A program made the position numbers and the translations under genes. The notes under the pieces are model-generated. The model saw only the letters and a program-made list of their open reading frames with translations, was not told the DNA's origin and searched no databases. 64,000 nt of DNA. It comes from Thiogranum sp963752745. Its GTDB lineage: Bacteria; Pseudomonadota; Gammaproteobacteria; DSM-19610. How positions within the stretch are numbered: the stretch's first letter is position 1; each line of letters begins with the position of its first letter. Below, piece after piece: positions 8,323-17,572 of this stretch. The DNA is taken from NCBI GenBank assembly GCA_963752745.1, contig CAVWAK010000056.1, positions 28,872 to 92,871 of the forward strand. The letters are read 5' to 3'.

Positions 8323-8676
8323 TCAGGCACAGCAACTCGTACCGGGGCGATTGGGCATTTGCTCAAGTGATTGCGCATCCTTTTTATAGGGTGAAAGCCC
8401 CTCCAGCCCTTCGTATGTCGAACGCAATACTGACCGGGCCCAGGCGGGTAAATCATCACGGATACGGTAATACATCCAGCGACCGGAACGCCGGGCTTCA
8501 ACCAGATCCGATTCACGTAACTGCCCCAGGTGGCGGGATATTTTAGGTTGCGAAAGTGACAACGTATGGGTCAGCTCGCAGACACAGAGTTCGCCATGCC
8601 CCTGCAACAGCGCGACAATGCGTAACCGGGTGGTATCGGCGAGCATTTGAAAAATGATTTCAGGATCTGGATACAT
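8323..8676 (-). CDS. arsR: ArsR-family metalloregulator
   Basis: This 117-residue winged-helix repressor is expected to block the ars operon until As(III) binds. The ELCVCEL motif (about residues 29-35) is the classic As(III) site in the recognition-helix region. The DNA-binding helix SQPKISRHLGQLRE follows. The C-terminus ends in a Cys-Cys pair, which may act as an extra thiol ligand. It is the first gene of the operon, with arsI 14 nt downstream. A large dyad just upstream of its start is the likely operator. Confidence 0.93.
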   Translation of the reverse strand: MYPDPEIIFQMLADTTRLRIVALLQGHGELCVCELTHTLSLSQPKISRHLGQLRESDLVEARRSGRWMYYRIRDDLPAWARSVLRSTYEGLEGLSPYKKDAQSLEQMPNRPGTSCCA

Positions 8677-8683
8677 GCGCCAA

Positions 8684-8719
8684 ATATACGTTAATCCATA
8701 TATATGGTCAAGCGTATAT
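8684..8719. promoter_or_regulatory. Probable ArsR operator/promoter dyad
   Basis: A 36-bp imperfect palindrome is centred on CCATATATATGG, with outer arms ATATACG and CGTATAT. It starts 8 bp upstream of the arsR ATG. ArsR-family repressors bind such AT-rich dyads over their own promoter. The AT content also supplies likely -10 hexamers. Confidence 0.65.
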
Positions 8720-8918
8720 ATTGAGTTTTTTCAGCTCTTACCCAGGGTGTCGCAAACAAGTCATGTGGGCCACCCTGCGGCTACTGGCAGGCATCACCCA
8801 AGTACGACCGACGGTGATCAAGATTTCACAATCGTTAACGTTCTGCCCACTCTATACAGCACCTCTTTCACCTACACTGGAGTTCCATGGACTAGCGCCT
8901 TGCGCTGAGGAGAGGAAG

Positions 8919-9308
8919 ATGAACCTGATATATAACCTTATGGAAAACCAGGGGCCCAAACTGATCGAACAGCTGACCGGTGCCGGCCTCAACGCTGAAC
9001 AGGCAAAGAGTTTCCTGCCAGACGCCCTGCAAGGTGTGATGGGAGGGCTGGAGCATATCGACGTCCAGGCGCTACTGGGTGCTAACAGCGACGTGCAGAC
9101 ATCCAGCCTGATGGATAAGATCGACATCCCTTCCCTGGCTGGCAGCCTGGGTGGCGACAATGGGCTAACCGGTCGCGGCTTACAGGCTATCATCCCCCAG
9201 GTACTCGGATTCCTGAAAGATAATCCAGCTGCTGCCGGCTTGATGGACATGCTGGGCAACAAAGACGGTGCAGGACTGGCAGGACTGACCAAGGGACTTT
9301 TCAATTGA
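8919..9308 (+). CDS. Small conserved hypothetical protein
   Basis: This 129-residue protein has no signal peptide or membrane helix and no recognised family. The sequence is helix-forming and rich in Gly, Leu and Ala, with a C-terminal GLxGLTKGLF end that recalls small DUF937/DUF2780-like proteins, though the match is too weak to assign. The ATG at 8919 is preceded by a strong purine-rich ribosome site (GAGGAGAGGAAG). A longer reading from 8721 lacks such a site and is rejected. It sits between the divergent ars operon and a two-component operon and appears to be a single-gene unit. Confidence 0.75.
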   Translation: MNLIYNLMENQGPKLIEQLTGAGLNAEQAKSFLPDALQGVMGGLEHIDVQALLGANSDVQTSSLMDKIDIPSLAGSLGGDNGLTGRGLQAIIPQVLGFLKDNPAAAGLMDMLGNKDGAGLAGLTKGLFN

Positions 9309-9387
9309 ACTTACAGCACGGCATTGGGCCTGCCCGACAACATGCTGTAAGCTGCCTGTCGGCATAAAGTAAAGTGGAATACTGACC

Positions 9388-10086
9388 TTGCGAATTGCGA
9401 TACTGGAAGATGATGCAGCCCAACTGGAACTGCTACAGTGCTGGCTCGGCGAAGCCGGTCACGAGAGCTACGGCTTCTCCACAGGCAGCGTTTTCCAGGA
9501 TGCAATTCGGCGCGAAACCTTTGATTTGCTGGTACTGGACTGGAACCTGCCTGACACCAGCGGACCGGAGATGCTGACCTGGGTCCGGCAGCAGCTGGAT
9601 TGGGATATCCCGGTACTGTTCACCACCAGTCGCAACGAGGAGCAGGATATTGTTCTCGCACTGGAAAACGGTGCAGACGATTATATGACCAAGCCCATCA
9701 AGCGCAGTGAAACCATGGCCCGAATTAATGCGTTACTGCGCCGCGCCCTGCCGGAAACGGCAGGGAATTCCGTATATAATTGCGCGCCGTTCGAGTTTGA
9801 TATCAATAATCAGCAGGTCACTGTGGACGACCAGACAATCGGCCTGACTAACAAGGAATTTCAACTCGCGTTGCTGCTGTTCCACAACAGTGGCAGACTG
9901 CTGTCCCGCGGCTACATCCTGGAAAATGTCTGGGGAGTGCGTTCAGAACTGACGACGCGCACCGTGGACACCCACGTCAGCCGCCTGCGCAACAAGCTTG
10001 GAATACGACCCGAGCGTGGCTGGCGTCTGAATGCGGTTTACCACCATGGCTACCGACTGGAGTCAACCGGTGCAGAACAAGACTGA
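9388..10086 (+). CDS. OmpR-family response regulator
   Basis: A 232-residue regulator. The receiver domain has Asp8-Asp9, phosphoacceptor Asp51 (VLDWNLPD) and Lys in MTKPIK. The C-terminal winged helix (about 130-228) ends with the family pattern TVDTHVSRLRNKLG. The start is read as TTG at 9388, because the protein begins directly with the first beta strand (RIAILEDD). It is followed at 30 nt by the LysM-FecR protein and then by a CHASE2 histidine kinase, its likely cognate kinase. Together these make a sensory operon. Confidence 0.92.
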   Translation: MRIAILEDDAAQLELLQCWLGEAGHESYGFSTGSVFQDAIRRETFDLLVLDWNLPDTSGPEMLTWVRQQLDWDIPVLFTTSRNEEQDIVLALENGADDYMTKPIKRSETMARINALLRRALPETAGNSVYNCAPFEFDINNQQVTVDDQTIGLTNKEFQLALLLFHNSGRLLSRGYILENVWGVRSELTTRTVDTHVSRLRNKLGIRPERGWRLNAVYHHGYRLESTGAEQD

Positions 10087-10116
10087 ACTACAGTAAATAA
10101 TAACGGGGACGTACCA

Positions 10117-11814
10117 TTGGCCGATAGTCGTATCCTCAGGACAAGAACTGATCGCAAATTCAATCCAGTCGCGAGACTTTTTGGCATCACGCTGTTGCCA
10201 TTCGTGCTGTTACTGCTCATGTTCCTGGGCAACCCGGCGACAGCTGCCGAACAGTACTGGGAATACACTGTACGACCCGGTGACAACATCTGGAACCTCA
10301 CCAAAACGCACTGCACCAGCGTTCGTTACTGGCAGCGCATCCAGAAACTGAACAACATCAATCTGGATCGTGAAATACCGCCTGGCACCCGGCTGCGCTT
10401 CCCCTTAAGCATTCTCAAACACCAGCCCGCCACCGCGATCGTCGCTCAATTACAGGGCAGTGCCGAACTGCTGCGCGCAGGTGCCAGCAAGGCAGTACCA
10501 CTGACGTCCGGCACAACCTTGCGTAGCGGCGACAAAATCATGACCGGTCCCGACAGCAACCTCACCCTGCAGTTTGCCGACGATTCCAGGCTGCTGGTGC
10601 TGCGCGATTCGGAAGTCTTGATGGACAGTCTTAGCGCCTGGGGCACAACGGGAATGGTGGATACGAGCATTCGTCTGCAGGGTGGCCGGGTCGATACCCA
10701 GGTAAGACCCGCCAGGGGTCCAGGCAGCCGTTACCAGATCATTACACCAGCGGCGGTTGCCGCCGTGCGTGGGACTGATTTCCGGGTCGCGGCGGAAACG
10801 GGCAAAGCCATAATGCGCAGTGAGGTCACCGAGGGCACTGTCGGTGTCGGCGACACCGGTAACAGCACCCGGGTGGCGGCGGGCTTCGGCCTGGTCGCTG
10901 AAGCCGGCAAGCCGCCCGATGCACCGCGTAAATTGCTGCCCGCCGTCGACCTGTCACGTCTCCCAGCTGCACAAAGACAACTTCCACTCAGCTTTACCTG
11001 GCCAGCAATCAATGGCGCCCACGGTTACCGTTTCCAGATCGCACCCAATGCAGATTTTGAAGTCCTGTTAGTCGATCAAACCACGGAAAAAGCCGTGGCC
11101 AACTGGAAGGATTTGCCGGATGGACACTATGCCCTGCGTATACGCGGCATCGATGAAGTTGGCCTTGAAGGGCTCGACAGCGTGCACCTGTTCGACGTCG
11201 ATGCGCGGCCCTTCCCGCCCATCACCGCCAGCCCAGCTGATGCCGGCGTCATTACTGAACCAGCCCCGGTGTTCAGCTGGTCAGCTGCCGAGGACAAAAA
11301 CTCCTACCGCATTCAGATTGCACAGGACGCCGGCTTTTCTGAACTCGTCGCCGATCAGGTAACACGGACTACGAAGTACCAGCGGGACCAGCCTCTGGCA
11401 CCGGGCACCTACCACTGGCGTGTCGCTGGCATTGACAGCAGCGGTAAACAGGGACCATACAACCCGACGCAAAGCTTCACCTACCATCAGCCCCTCAGGG
11501 CGCCGCTATTGCAACAAGCGATCATCGATCACACGCGCCTCATTCTGGCCTGGCAAGCGGTAGACGGTGCCGAAAGCTACCAGCTACAGCTCGCAACGGA
11601 TCCATACTTCAGAGACGTACAGGTAGACATGCGGTTGCCTGCCCTGCAATTCGATGTACCGCGACCACCTTCGCAAGTCTATTATTTACAAGTCAGGGCA
11701 TTCAACCCGGCCGGGGAACCTGGACCTTTCAGTGCGCCGCTTAAAGTTTACGTGCCCCCACTCTACCCATGGTGGCCGTTGGTACTCGCTGTTCCCCTGC
11801 TGCTGATATTGTGA
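10117..11814 (+). CDS. Exported LysM-FecR-FN3-like protein
   Basis: This 565-residue protein has an N-terminal hydrophobic segment (about 22-43, ending ATAAEQ) as a signal peptide or anchor. A LysM domain (about 49-97, YTVRPGDNIWNL) suggests peptidoglycan binding. A FecR-type domain covers about 130-245. Two to three FN3-like repeats of the pattern FSWSAAEDKNSYRIQIA ... YHWRVAGID follow. A C-terminal hydrophobic segment (WWPLVLAVPLLLIL) could be a second anchor. The start is TTG at 10117. The stop overlaps the likely GTG start of the CHASE2 kinase (GTGA). FecR-CHASE2 pairs occur beside two-component systems in many proteobacteria; this protein probably acts as a periplasmic partner of the kinase. 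Confidence 0.85.
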   Translation: MADSRILRTRTDRKFNPVARLFGITLLPFVLLLLMFLGNPATAAEQYWEYTVRPGDNIWNLTKTHCTSVRYWQRIQKLNNINLDREIPPGTRLRFPLSILKHQPATAIVAQLQGSAELLRAGASKAVPLTSGTTLRSGDKIMTGPDSNLTLQFADDSRLLVLRDSEVLMDSLSAWGTTGMVDTSIRLQGGRVDTQVRPARGPGSRYQIITPAAVAAVRGTDFRVAAETGKAIMRSEVTEGTVGVGDTGNSTRVAAGFGLVAEAGKPPDAPRKLLPAVDLSRLPAAQRQLPLSFTWPAINGAHGYRFQIAPNADFEVLLVDQTTEKAVANWKDLPDGHYALRIRGIDEVGLEGLDSVHLFDVDARPFPPITASPADAGVITEPAPVFSWSAAEDKNSYRIQIAQDAGFSELVADQVTRTTKYQRDQPLAPGTYHWRVAGIDSSGKQGPYNPTQSFTYHQPLRAPLLQQAIIDHTRLILAWQAVDGAESYQLQLATDPYFRDVQVDMRLPALQFDVPRPPSQVYYLQVRAFNPAGEPGPFSAPLKVYVPPLYPWWPLVLAVPLLLIL

Positions 11815-14462
11815 TTCAGTCGCATAAGTGGCGGCCGGGTCCGGGCGAACGCTTTGCACTGGGCGTTGTGCTGGTCGGCCTTGCGCTGCTGCTGGTACAG
11901 CAAGACTGGCTGTGGCGCTGGGATCGGGTGTTCTACGATGCCGAGCAGCGGTTATGGAATCGGCCTGCGGCTGAAGACATTGTCATTATTGCCATCGACG
12001 AAGCCACCCTGCGTGAATTCGGGCGCTGGCCATGGTCCCGACGGGTACATGCCCAGCTGCTACGCGTACTCAATGAAGAGCATCCCAAAGCGGTCGCCTT
12101 TGACATCATCTTTGCCGAACCCAATCTTCAGGATGCAGACGGCGATGCCGACTTCGCCAAGGCAATAAAGTCCAGTGGCCGGGTGGTCCTGCCGGTGCTC
12201 ATGGAACAGCCGCGCGCAGGTAGCCAGCCGGTGGAGACCCTGCCGCTGCCAGCACTTGCCAATGCGGCGGCGGCTCTCGGTCACGCCCACGTCGAACTCG
12301 ACCCTGATGGTATCGCCCGCGGGTTGTTCCTGTATGCCGGACTCGGCAGTCCGCGCTGGCCGCATATAAGCCTTGCCCTGCTGCAGGCTGCGGGCAATCC
12401 ACCAGCACAGATTGATAACCTGGATATGGCAGAGCCATCTGATTCGGGTTCCCCGCTGGTCTGGTTTCGTCGCCAGCCTTTGTTGATCCCGTTTGCCGGA
12501 CCACCAGGTCATTTCCAGCACATCTCTTACAGCCAGGTTATTAAAAGGACCTATGCGCCTGGCACCTTTCGCGATAAATATGTCTTGATCGGCACCACTG
12601 CAGCCGGGCTCGGGGACGCCCTCCCCACACCGTTATCCGGTTTCAGCCACTCCATGTCCGGTGTGGAAATCAATGCCAACGTAGTTGATGCGCTGCGGCG
12701 CGGGCTGACAATAACTCCACTGGACACGCCGTGGCGCATGGCTTTAAGCGGACTGCTGGCGGTACTGCCATTATTGCTCTTCCCGCGACGTGCGCCACGC
12801 ACCAATCTTTTGATTACTGCCCTGCTTCTGTCGTTATGTATCGCCAGCAGCGCAGTACTGCTGGTACTGTTTCAGTACTGGTTCCCGCCCACCGCTGCAC
12901 TGCTGGCCGTCGCGCTCAGTTATCCCCTGTGGAGCTGGCGCCGTCTCGAGCTGGCAATGCGCTATCTAAGCCAGGAACTTGATCAGCTCAATGATCAGCA
13001 GTCAAAACTGCCGACCGCACCACCGGCTTCCCTGACAGACGCGATCGAATTCACGCGCCAGCTGTTACCGATTGATGCCTGGTCTTTGCAGGATGCTCAG
13101 GGGGCCCGGTTGGCGGGTAGTGACCCGGCACCAGCCTTTCCACCGAGGCCAACTGGCGCGCCGCCATTGCTACTCGAAGATAGCTACCTGTGGCTTCAAC
13201 CTCACAGCAGTGAAAATACCTTGACCCTGCACTGGTCGAATGAGAACAGCCCTGACACTGCACAGAAACAGCTGTTGTCGCGCCTTTCAGAACTGCTGCA
13301 CCCGGCGGAGGAAACTTATACGCAGCACCCGGAAAAGGATGTCCAGGCACGTATCAATCAGGTCCAGCAGGCTACGCTGCAACTCAGTGAGTTGCGCCGT
13401 TTCATTGATGACAGTCTTGCCAATATGGCGGATGGCGTCATTGTGGCAAACACCTTTGGACTGATCATTCTATCCAATGCCCGGGCCGCCTGGTATCTGC
13501 GCGGTGACGATTATGCGCACCTCAATGGACTACCGGTTAACGGACTGCTGAACGATCTCAACCTGGAGCAAGGCGGCGACTGGATGGATCTGATGCGACG
13601 TAGCCTGCTGGAAGGCGCCCGGCTGCAAACAAGCGTGCGGCATCGCAACGGCCGCGACTTGCTGGTTCAGATTGCTCCGCTGAATGCGGGAGATGCCGGC
13701 ATTGCAGGCCTCATATTCAACTTCTCCGATATCAGCCCGCTCAAGGCCAGTGAGCGAAAACGGACTGAGCTACTCAATTTCCTGTCGCATGACCTGCGTT
13801 CCCCGCTGGTTTCGACGAGTGCACTCATCGACCTGGCGCGCAATCACAAGCCCGATACCAAAATTGCCGACCTGCTGGATCGCATGGCTGCTTACACCGG
13901 CAATACGCTGGATCTGGCCGAGCAGTTTCTGCAACTGGCTCGCGCTGAGAGCAGTGAATCGTTCACTTTCCATGAAATCGACATGATGGGTGTGGCGATC
14001 AATGCACTTGAGCAGGTCTGGGGACAGGCACAAAGCAAGCAGATCCACCTGCAACAGGACGGCAAACCTGACGAGGAAGCCTGGATGGTTGGCGACGGCG
14101 GCTTACTGGAACGCGCCATGGTCAACCTGCTGGACAACGCCATCAAGTACAGTGAAGCGGGTACCGTTGTGACACTGAGCGTAACAGTCGAGCAGAACGA
14201 GATTCACTGCTGCGTGTCCGATCAGGGACGGGGTATCACTGCGGAGATGTTACCGCACTTGTTTGAACGCTTTCAGCGTGCCGATCAGCCAGAAGCAGAC
14301 CGACAGCGGGGCGCCGGCCTGGGGCTCGCCTTCGTCGATGTGGTTGCACGCCAGCACGGCGGCCGGGTAACCGTCAGCAGCCATCCGGAACAAGGTTCGC
14401 GCTTCTGTCTGGTGCTGCCATCCGAGGCAGACAAGACCAGACCTGCCCCGGTAACAGAATAA
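11811..14462 (+). CDS. CHASE2-domain sensor histidine kinase
   Basis: The order is an N-terminal membrane helix, an extracytoplasmic CHASE2 domain (about 25-310), three membrane helices (about 315-390), a PAS-like segment (about 530-640), HisKA with H-box LSHDLRSPL (His660 from the GTG start) and an HATPase domain ending with GLGLAFVDVVARQHGG. It should autophosphorylate on signal and pass phosphate to the regulator at 9388-10086. I choose GTG at 11811 because it overlaps the FecR stop by 4 nt; an ATG at 11769 would add 14 residues and overlap FecR by 46 nt. The gene ends convergently with the OmpA-like gene, 21 nt apart. Confidence 0.9.
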   Translation: MIQSHKWRPGPGERFALGVVLVGLALLLVQQDWLWRWDRVFYDAEQRLWNRPAAEDIVIIAIDEATLREFGRWPWSRRVHAQLLRVLNEEHPKAVAFDIIFAEPNLQDADGDADFAKAIKSSGRVVLPVLMEQPRAGSQPVETLPLPALANAAAALGHAHVELDPDGIARGLFLYAGLGSPRWPHISLALLQAAGNPPAQIDNLDMAEPSDSGSPLVWFRRQPLLIPFAGPPGHFQHISYSQVIKRTYAPGTFRDKYVLIGTTAAGLGDALPTPLSGFSHSMSGVEINANVVDALRRGLTITPLDTPWRMALSGLLAVLPLLLFPRRAPRTNLLITALLLSLCIASSAVLLVLFQYWFPPTAALLAVALSYPLWSWRRLELAMRYLSQELDQLNDQQSKLPTAPPASLTDAIEFTRQLLPIDAWSLQDAQGARLAGSDPAPAFPPRPTGAPPLLLEDSYLWLQPHSSENTLTLHWSNENSPDTAQKQLLSRLSELLHPAEETYTQHPEKDVQARINQVQQATLQLSELRRFIDDSLANMADGVIVANTFGLIILSNARAAWYLRGDDYAHLNGLPVNGLLNDLNLEQGGDWMDLMRRSLLEGARLQTSVRHRNGRDLLVQIAPLNAGDAGIAGLIFNFSDISPLKASERKRTELLNFLSHDLRSPLVSTSALIDLARNHKPDTKIADLLDRMAAYTGNTLDLAEQFLQLARAESSESFTFHEIDMMGVAINALEQVWGQAQSKQIHLQQDGKPDEEAWMVGDGGLLERAMVNLLDNAIKYSEAGTVVTLSVTVEQNEIHCCVSDQGRGITAEMLPHLFERFQRADQPEADRQRGAGLGLAFVDVVARQHGGRVTVSSHPEQGSRFCLVLPSEADKTRPAPVTE

Positions 14463-14483
14463 AAATAATTCCCTGCCTGGAAC

Positions 14484-15119
14484 CTATACGCCTTGAGTAC
14501 CTTCGATGGTGATTTCAACACGGCGGTTTTTGGCACGACCGTCGCGAGTTGTATTGCTCGTGACTGGCTGACTTTCACCCATACCGACCGTCGATATCAC
14601 TGTCGGCGACACACCCTGTTCGACTAAATAGTCCTTTACAGCGTTCGCGCGACGTTGCGACAGACCCTGATTGTAGGCTTCGGCACCGCTGCTGTCTGTG
14701 TGGCCAACCACGTTGACACTCTGAACATCCTGCATCGCCTTGATACTGGCAGCCAGTTCCGAAAGTTCCTGTTTGCCGGCATCTTTAAGGCTATCGCTAT
14801 TTACATCGAACAAGGCGCCTGCCGATAAAGACACTGCTTGCCTGACCGCGACGGGTGCAGGCGGCTTTTCAATCACCGGGGCGACTTGTGGTTCTATCGC
14901 TGCCTGTTCGGGTACGGCACCACAGTCCTCCAGATCATGATCCTTGCTCCACGCCCCGGTTTTTGCGCAGTCTCCATAACCATCGCTGATCAAATGTCCG
15001 CTCGAGTCCACTATATAGGAATCATTCCCCTCACCAAGCCCATGAGCCGTGGTATTTTTATTCACCATGAAACTGACTAAAGATATTGCCAGGATGAGAG
15101 CCAGATGACTGTTCGACAT
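14484..15119 (-). CDS. OmpA-family peptidoglycan-associated protein
   Basis: This 211-residue protein has a hydrophobic N-terminus (residues 5-22) consistent with export. A short region with SGHLISDGYGDCAKTG and a second Cys (LEDCG) follows, then a Pro/Val linker, then an OmpA C-terminal domain (about 95-205) with the conserved VVGHTDSSGAEAYNQGLSQ and RAKNRRVEI motifs that bind meso-diaminopimelate. The N-terminal region with GYGDC is shared by many gammaproteobacterial OmpA-like porins lacking the beta barrel. It likely tethers the outer membrane or a complex to the cell wall. Confidence 0.9.
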   Translation of the reverse strand: MSNSHLALILAISLVSFMVNKNTTAHGLGEGNDSYIVDSSGHLISDGYGDCAKTGAWSKDHDLEDCGAVPEQAAIEPQVAPVIEKPPAPVAVRQAVSLSAGALFDVNSDSLKDAGKQELSELAASIKAMQDVQSVNVVGHTDSSGAEAYNQGLSQRRANAVKDYLVEQGVSPTVISTVGMGESQPVTSNTTRDGRAKNRRVEITIEGTQGV

Positions 15120-15247
15120 ACTTGAATTCTCCGTTCAGGCACGAGCGCCTGCGTTTGTTACTGTTAGCCTGTAAATATACGTGAGCCTGTTTGAAGAAAT
15201 AGACTGGCAACACCGGTTGTTACATATGTTTACATTTCCCCCGATGC

Positions 15248-15277
15248 AAAAAAGATGGCGGGTACGGGACCCGCCAT
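15248..15277 (-). terminator. Rho-independent terminator of the cytochrome c lipoprotein gene
   Basis: On the minus strand ATGGCGGGT / ACCCGCCAT forms a 9-bp stem with a 5-nt loop (15255-15277), followed by C and six U residues. It lies 24 nt after the stop of the gene ending at 15302. Confidence 0.85.
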
Positions 15278-15301
15278 AAGGCTCAGTGCCGGAGGACACA
15301 C

Positions 15302-16096
15302 TTACTTGCTTGCGGTGGACACCATGTAGGCGACCGCTGCTTTCACTTCGTCGTCATTGAGCGTAGTAAACCCGCCCTTGGCAGGCATAAAACCGTTACT
15401 ACCCTTGAAGCCATTGATAGCGTGGTCATTAAGCGTATCCATGCCCTTGGCAATACGCGGCTCCCAAACAGCTATATCACTGATTTTTGGCGCACCGGCC
15501 ACACCTGCCGAATGGCAAGCCATACAGTTTTTTGAATAGACAGTCTTGCCGATTTCAACCAGTCCAGGATCCAGACCATCTTTGACGCCAACAGCCTCAA
15601 GACCGGCTGTTTCAACCGTCGAAGGCATTGCGTTTTGCACTTCTGCAGTATCAACAGATGCCTGATCAATAGTCTCCTGACCTGAATCCATGACCGCAAC
15701 CAGATCTCTGCTCGCTGCATCCGTCTGCACCTGTACTTCATTACCAACAAGTTGACCGGATTCTTCGACAACTTTACTTTCGCCGATAGCCTCTCCACTA
15801 ACCGGGCCAGTCAGCGATTTAGAGGCGTCTACTACCGACTCCACTGCCTCGGAACTCGCCTGCTTTACTGAATCGACCGCTTCACCGACTTTTTCGGTGG
15901 CCTTATCCAGGCTTGCTGACGCGGCTTCTCCGGCTTCAGATACGCCCTGTTTAACCTTGCCAGCGAGATCACCACTCATATCGCTGGCTTTTTCAATCAG
16001 TGATGTATTTTCCCCACCGCTGTTCACATCCTCTTTATCGCTACAGCCGTACAAGCCTGCTAACGCAATCACAAACAGTAATCTGTTAAATCTCAT
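15302..16096 (-). CDS. Class I cytochrome c lipoprotein with long low-complexity linker
   Basis: This is a 264-residue protein with a lipobox ending at Cys18 (ALAGLYGC), so it is probably a membrane-anchored periplasmic lipoprotein. Residues 25-170 are low-complexity (Ala, Ser, Glu, Val, Asp, Lys) and likely form an extended or amphipathic helical spacer. The C-terminal 80 residues are a cytochrome c5/c553-like domain with CMACH at 191-195 and an axial Met near 237 in FMPAKGG. It would shuttle electrons between membrane complexes and periplasmic enzymes. It stands alone with its own terminator. Confidence 0.9.
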   Translation of the reverse strand: MRFNRLLFVIALAGLYGCSDKEDVNSGGENTSLIEKASDMSGDLAGKVKQGVSEAGEAASASLDKATEKVGEAVDSVKQASSEAVESVVDASKSLTGPVSGEAIGESKVVEESGQLVGNEVQVQTDAASRDLVAVMDSGQETIDQASVDTAEVQNAMPSTVETAGLEAVGVKDGLDPGLVEIGKTVYSKNCMACHSAGVAGAPKISDIAVWEPRIAKGMDTLNDHAINGFKGSNGFMPAKGGFTTLNDDEVKAAVAYMVSTASK

Positions 16097-16138
16097 TGTT
16101 GTAACCTCTAGTGGCCCGAACTTGTTTTTCGGGCAGTT

Positions 16139-16546
16139 TCAGTAATACACGGCCGGATCAAGCTTGCCTGCCTGCTCAATCCAGCTTTCAATCGACTTGA
16201 GACCGGGCACTGTGCGTACCAGATCTTTTTCCTTGTTAAGGTCTCGCATTTTCTCCGCGAGGTTGTCAGCGTTCCGGTTGCGCAATTCTTTCACCGTATC
16301 GACACCCGCCGCTTCCAGAAGCTCGGCGTATTGACCTGCAACACCCTTGACGCGGAACAAATCCGCCATATTGACCCACTTGAGAATCAGCTTTTCATTG
16401 ATTCCGCTTTGCTCGGCCAGTTCATCCCGTCCCTTTGCAGTGCCACCCCTGGCCAGTAACTGGTCAGTATGGGAGACACCTGCCTGACCCAGCATTTCCG
16501 CGTACTTCGGCCCGATTCCTTCGATGTCCTGTATTCTTCTATTCAT
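16139..16546 (-). CDS. DUF4332 helix-hairpin-helix protein
   Basis: A 135-residue cytoplasmic protein with repeated helix-hairpin-helix-like motifs. IEGIGPKYAEMLGQAGV at 8-24 and a similar VKGVAGQYAELLEAAGV at about 67-83 identify the DUF4332 family. These motifs resemble DNA-binding hairpins, but no function is established. The ATG at 16546 follows a normal promoter gap. The gene lies 42 nt upstream of the cytochrome lipoprotein and may share its transcript. Confidence 0.85.
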   Translation of the reverse strand: MNRRIQDIEGIGPKYAEMLGQAGVSHTDQLLARGGTAKGRDELAEQSGINEKLILKWVNMADLFRVKGVAGQYAELLEAAGVDTVKELRNRNADNLAEKMRDLNKEKDLVRTVPGLKSIESWIEQAGKLDPAVYY

Positions 16547-16757
16547 GGTTACGCTCTCCGATCTGATTTAAAGATACGTGGATACTCTTCCGAATTTCCC
16601 AGCTTGTATTTTTCACCCGGGTCTAACCATTGGCAATACAGGAATTGTTAACTTCTGTTACATTTTGGCTTCTTCCAGGACCCCGCTTTCGCGGCACGCT
16701 TTCTTCAGCTACGCTATAGAAAGAATACTTTGACATTCCGAACAGGGGTCTACCGAT

Positions 16758-17519
16758 ATGCTTTCAGGAAAAATAAAGCCGGTCACATTGACTGTCACTT
16801 TCATGCTTTTTGCAACGCCGGCACTGCAGGCTGGCTGGAACGACTGGCGCCAAAAGCTTGAAGACGCAATACCGGCAGGAACACAGACCGATAGCGTAAC
16901 TGCAAACCTTTCCCAGACAGAGATCATCGCCGGTTTAAAAGAAGCCTTGAATGTCGGCGTTGAGCGCGCCACAACTCTACTTGGGCAGGATGGCGGATTC
17001 CTGAATGACGCGGAAGTAAAAATTCCGATGCCTGAAACATTGCAACAGGTTGAGAGAGGTCTGCGAGCAGCGGGGCAGGACGCGCTCGCCGACGATTTTG
17101 TCACGTCTATGAACAGTGCAGCCGAAAAAGCGATCCCCGAGACCACGACCATCCTGGCAAACACCATTAAAAACATGTCACTGGAAGACGCCAAAGGCAT
17201 ACTCGATGGACCGGATGACGCAGCTACGCAGTATTTCCGCAAACAGAACGAAGCACAGCTGACCAGCGCCATCCTCCCCATTGTCGAGGACACCACTGCG
17301 CAGGCGGGCGTTACGTCGGCTTATAAAAAAATGACTGGCAGCCTTGGATTTCTTTCGCAATTCAGCGACCAGAGCAACCTTGACCTGGACCGTTACGTTG
17401 CCCGGAAAACTCTGGATGGCCTGTTCCTTAAACTGGCGCAAGAGGAAAAACTCATTCGACAGGATCCGGTAGCGCGGACCACCGAATTACTCAAAAAAGT
17501 ATTTGCCGGTTCATCATAG
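16758..17519 (+). CDS. DUF4197 exported protein
   Basis: This 253-residue protein has a signal peptide (residues 1-25, cleavage after LQA). The mature part is all-helical and matches the DUF4197 family: SQTEIIAGLKEALNVG near 50-65, LGQDGGFLND, IPMPETLQQVERGLR, and the C-terminal TLDGLF motif. It is periplasmic or outer-membrane associated and of unknown function. It is a single-gene unit converging on the coiled-coil gene on the other strand. Confidence 0.9.
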   Translation: MLSGKIKPVTLTVTFMLFATPALQAGWNDWRQKLEDAIPAGTQTDSVTANLSQTEIIAGLKEALNVGVERATTLLGQDGGFLNDAEVKIPMPETLQQVERGLRAAGQDALADDFVTSMNSAAEKAIPETTTILANTIKNMSLEDAKGILDGPDDAATQYFRKQNEAQLTSAILPIVEDTTAQAGVTSAYKKMTGSLGFLSQFSDQSNLDLDRYVARKTLDGLFLKLAQEEKLIRQDPVARTTELLKKVFAGSS

Positions 17520-17572
17520 GCAATCACCGCTACAGGAACCCGGGCTACCTCGCAGCTTGTCGCGATACTGGA

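Noticed and set aside
8721..8918. Upstream extension of the small hypothetical gene at 8919
   Set aside because: The extension lacks a ribosome site and lies over the ars promoter region; the ATG at 8919 has a strong one.
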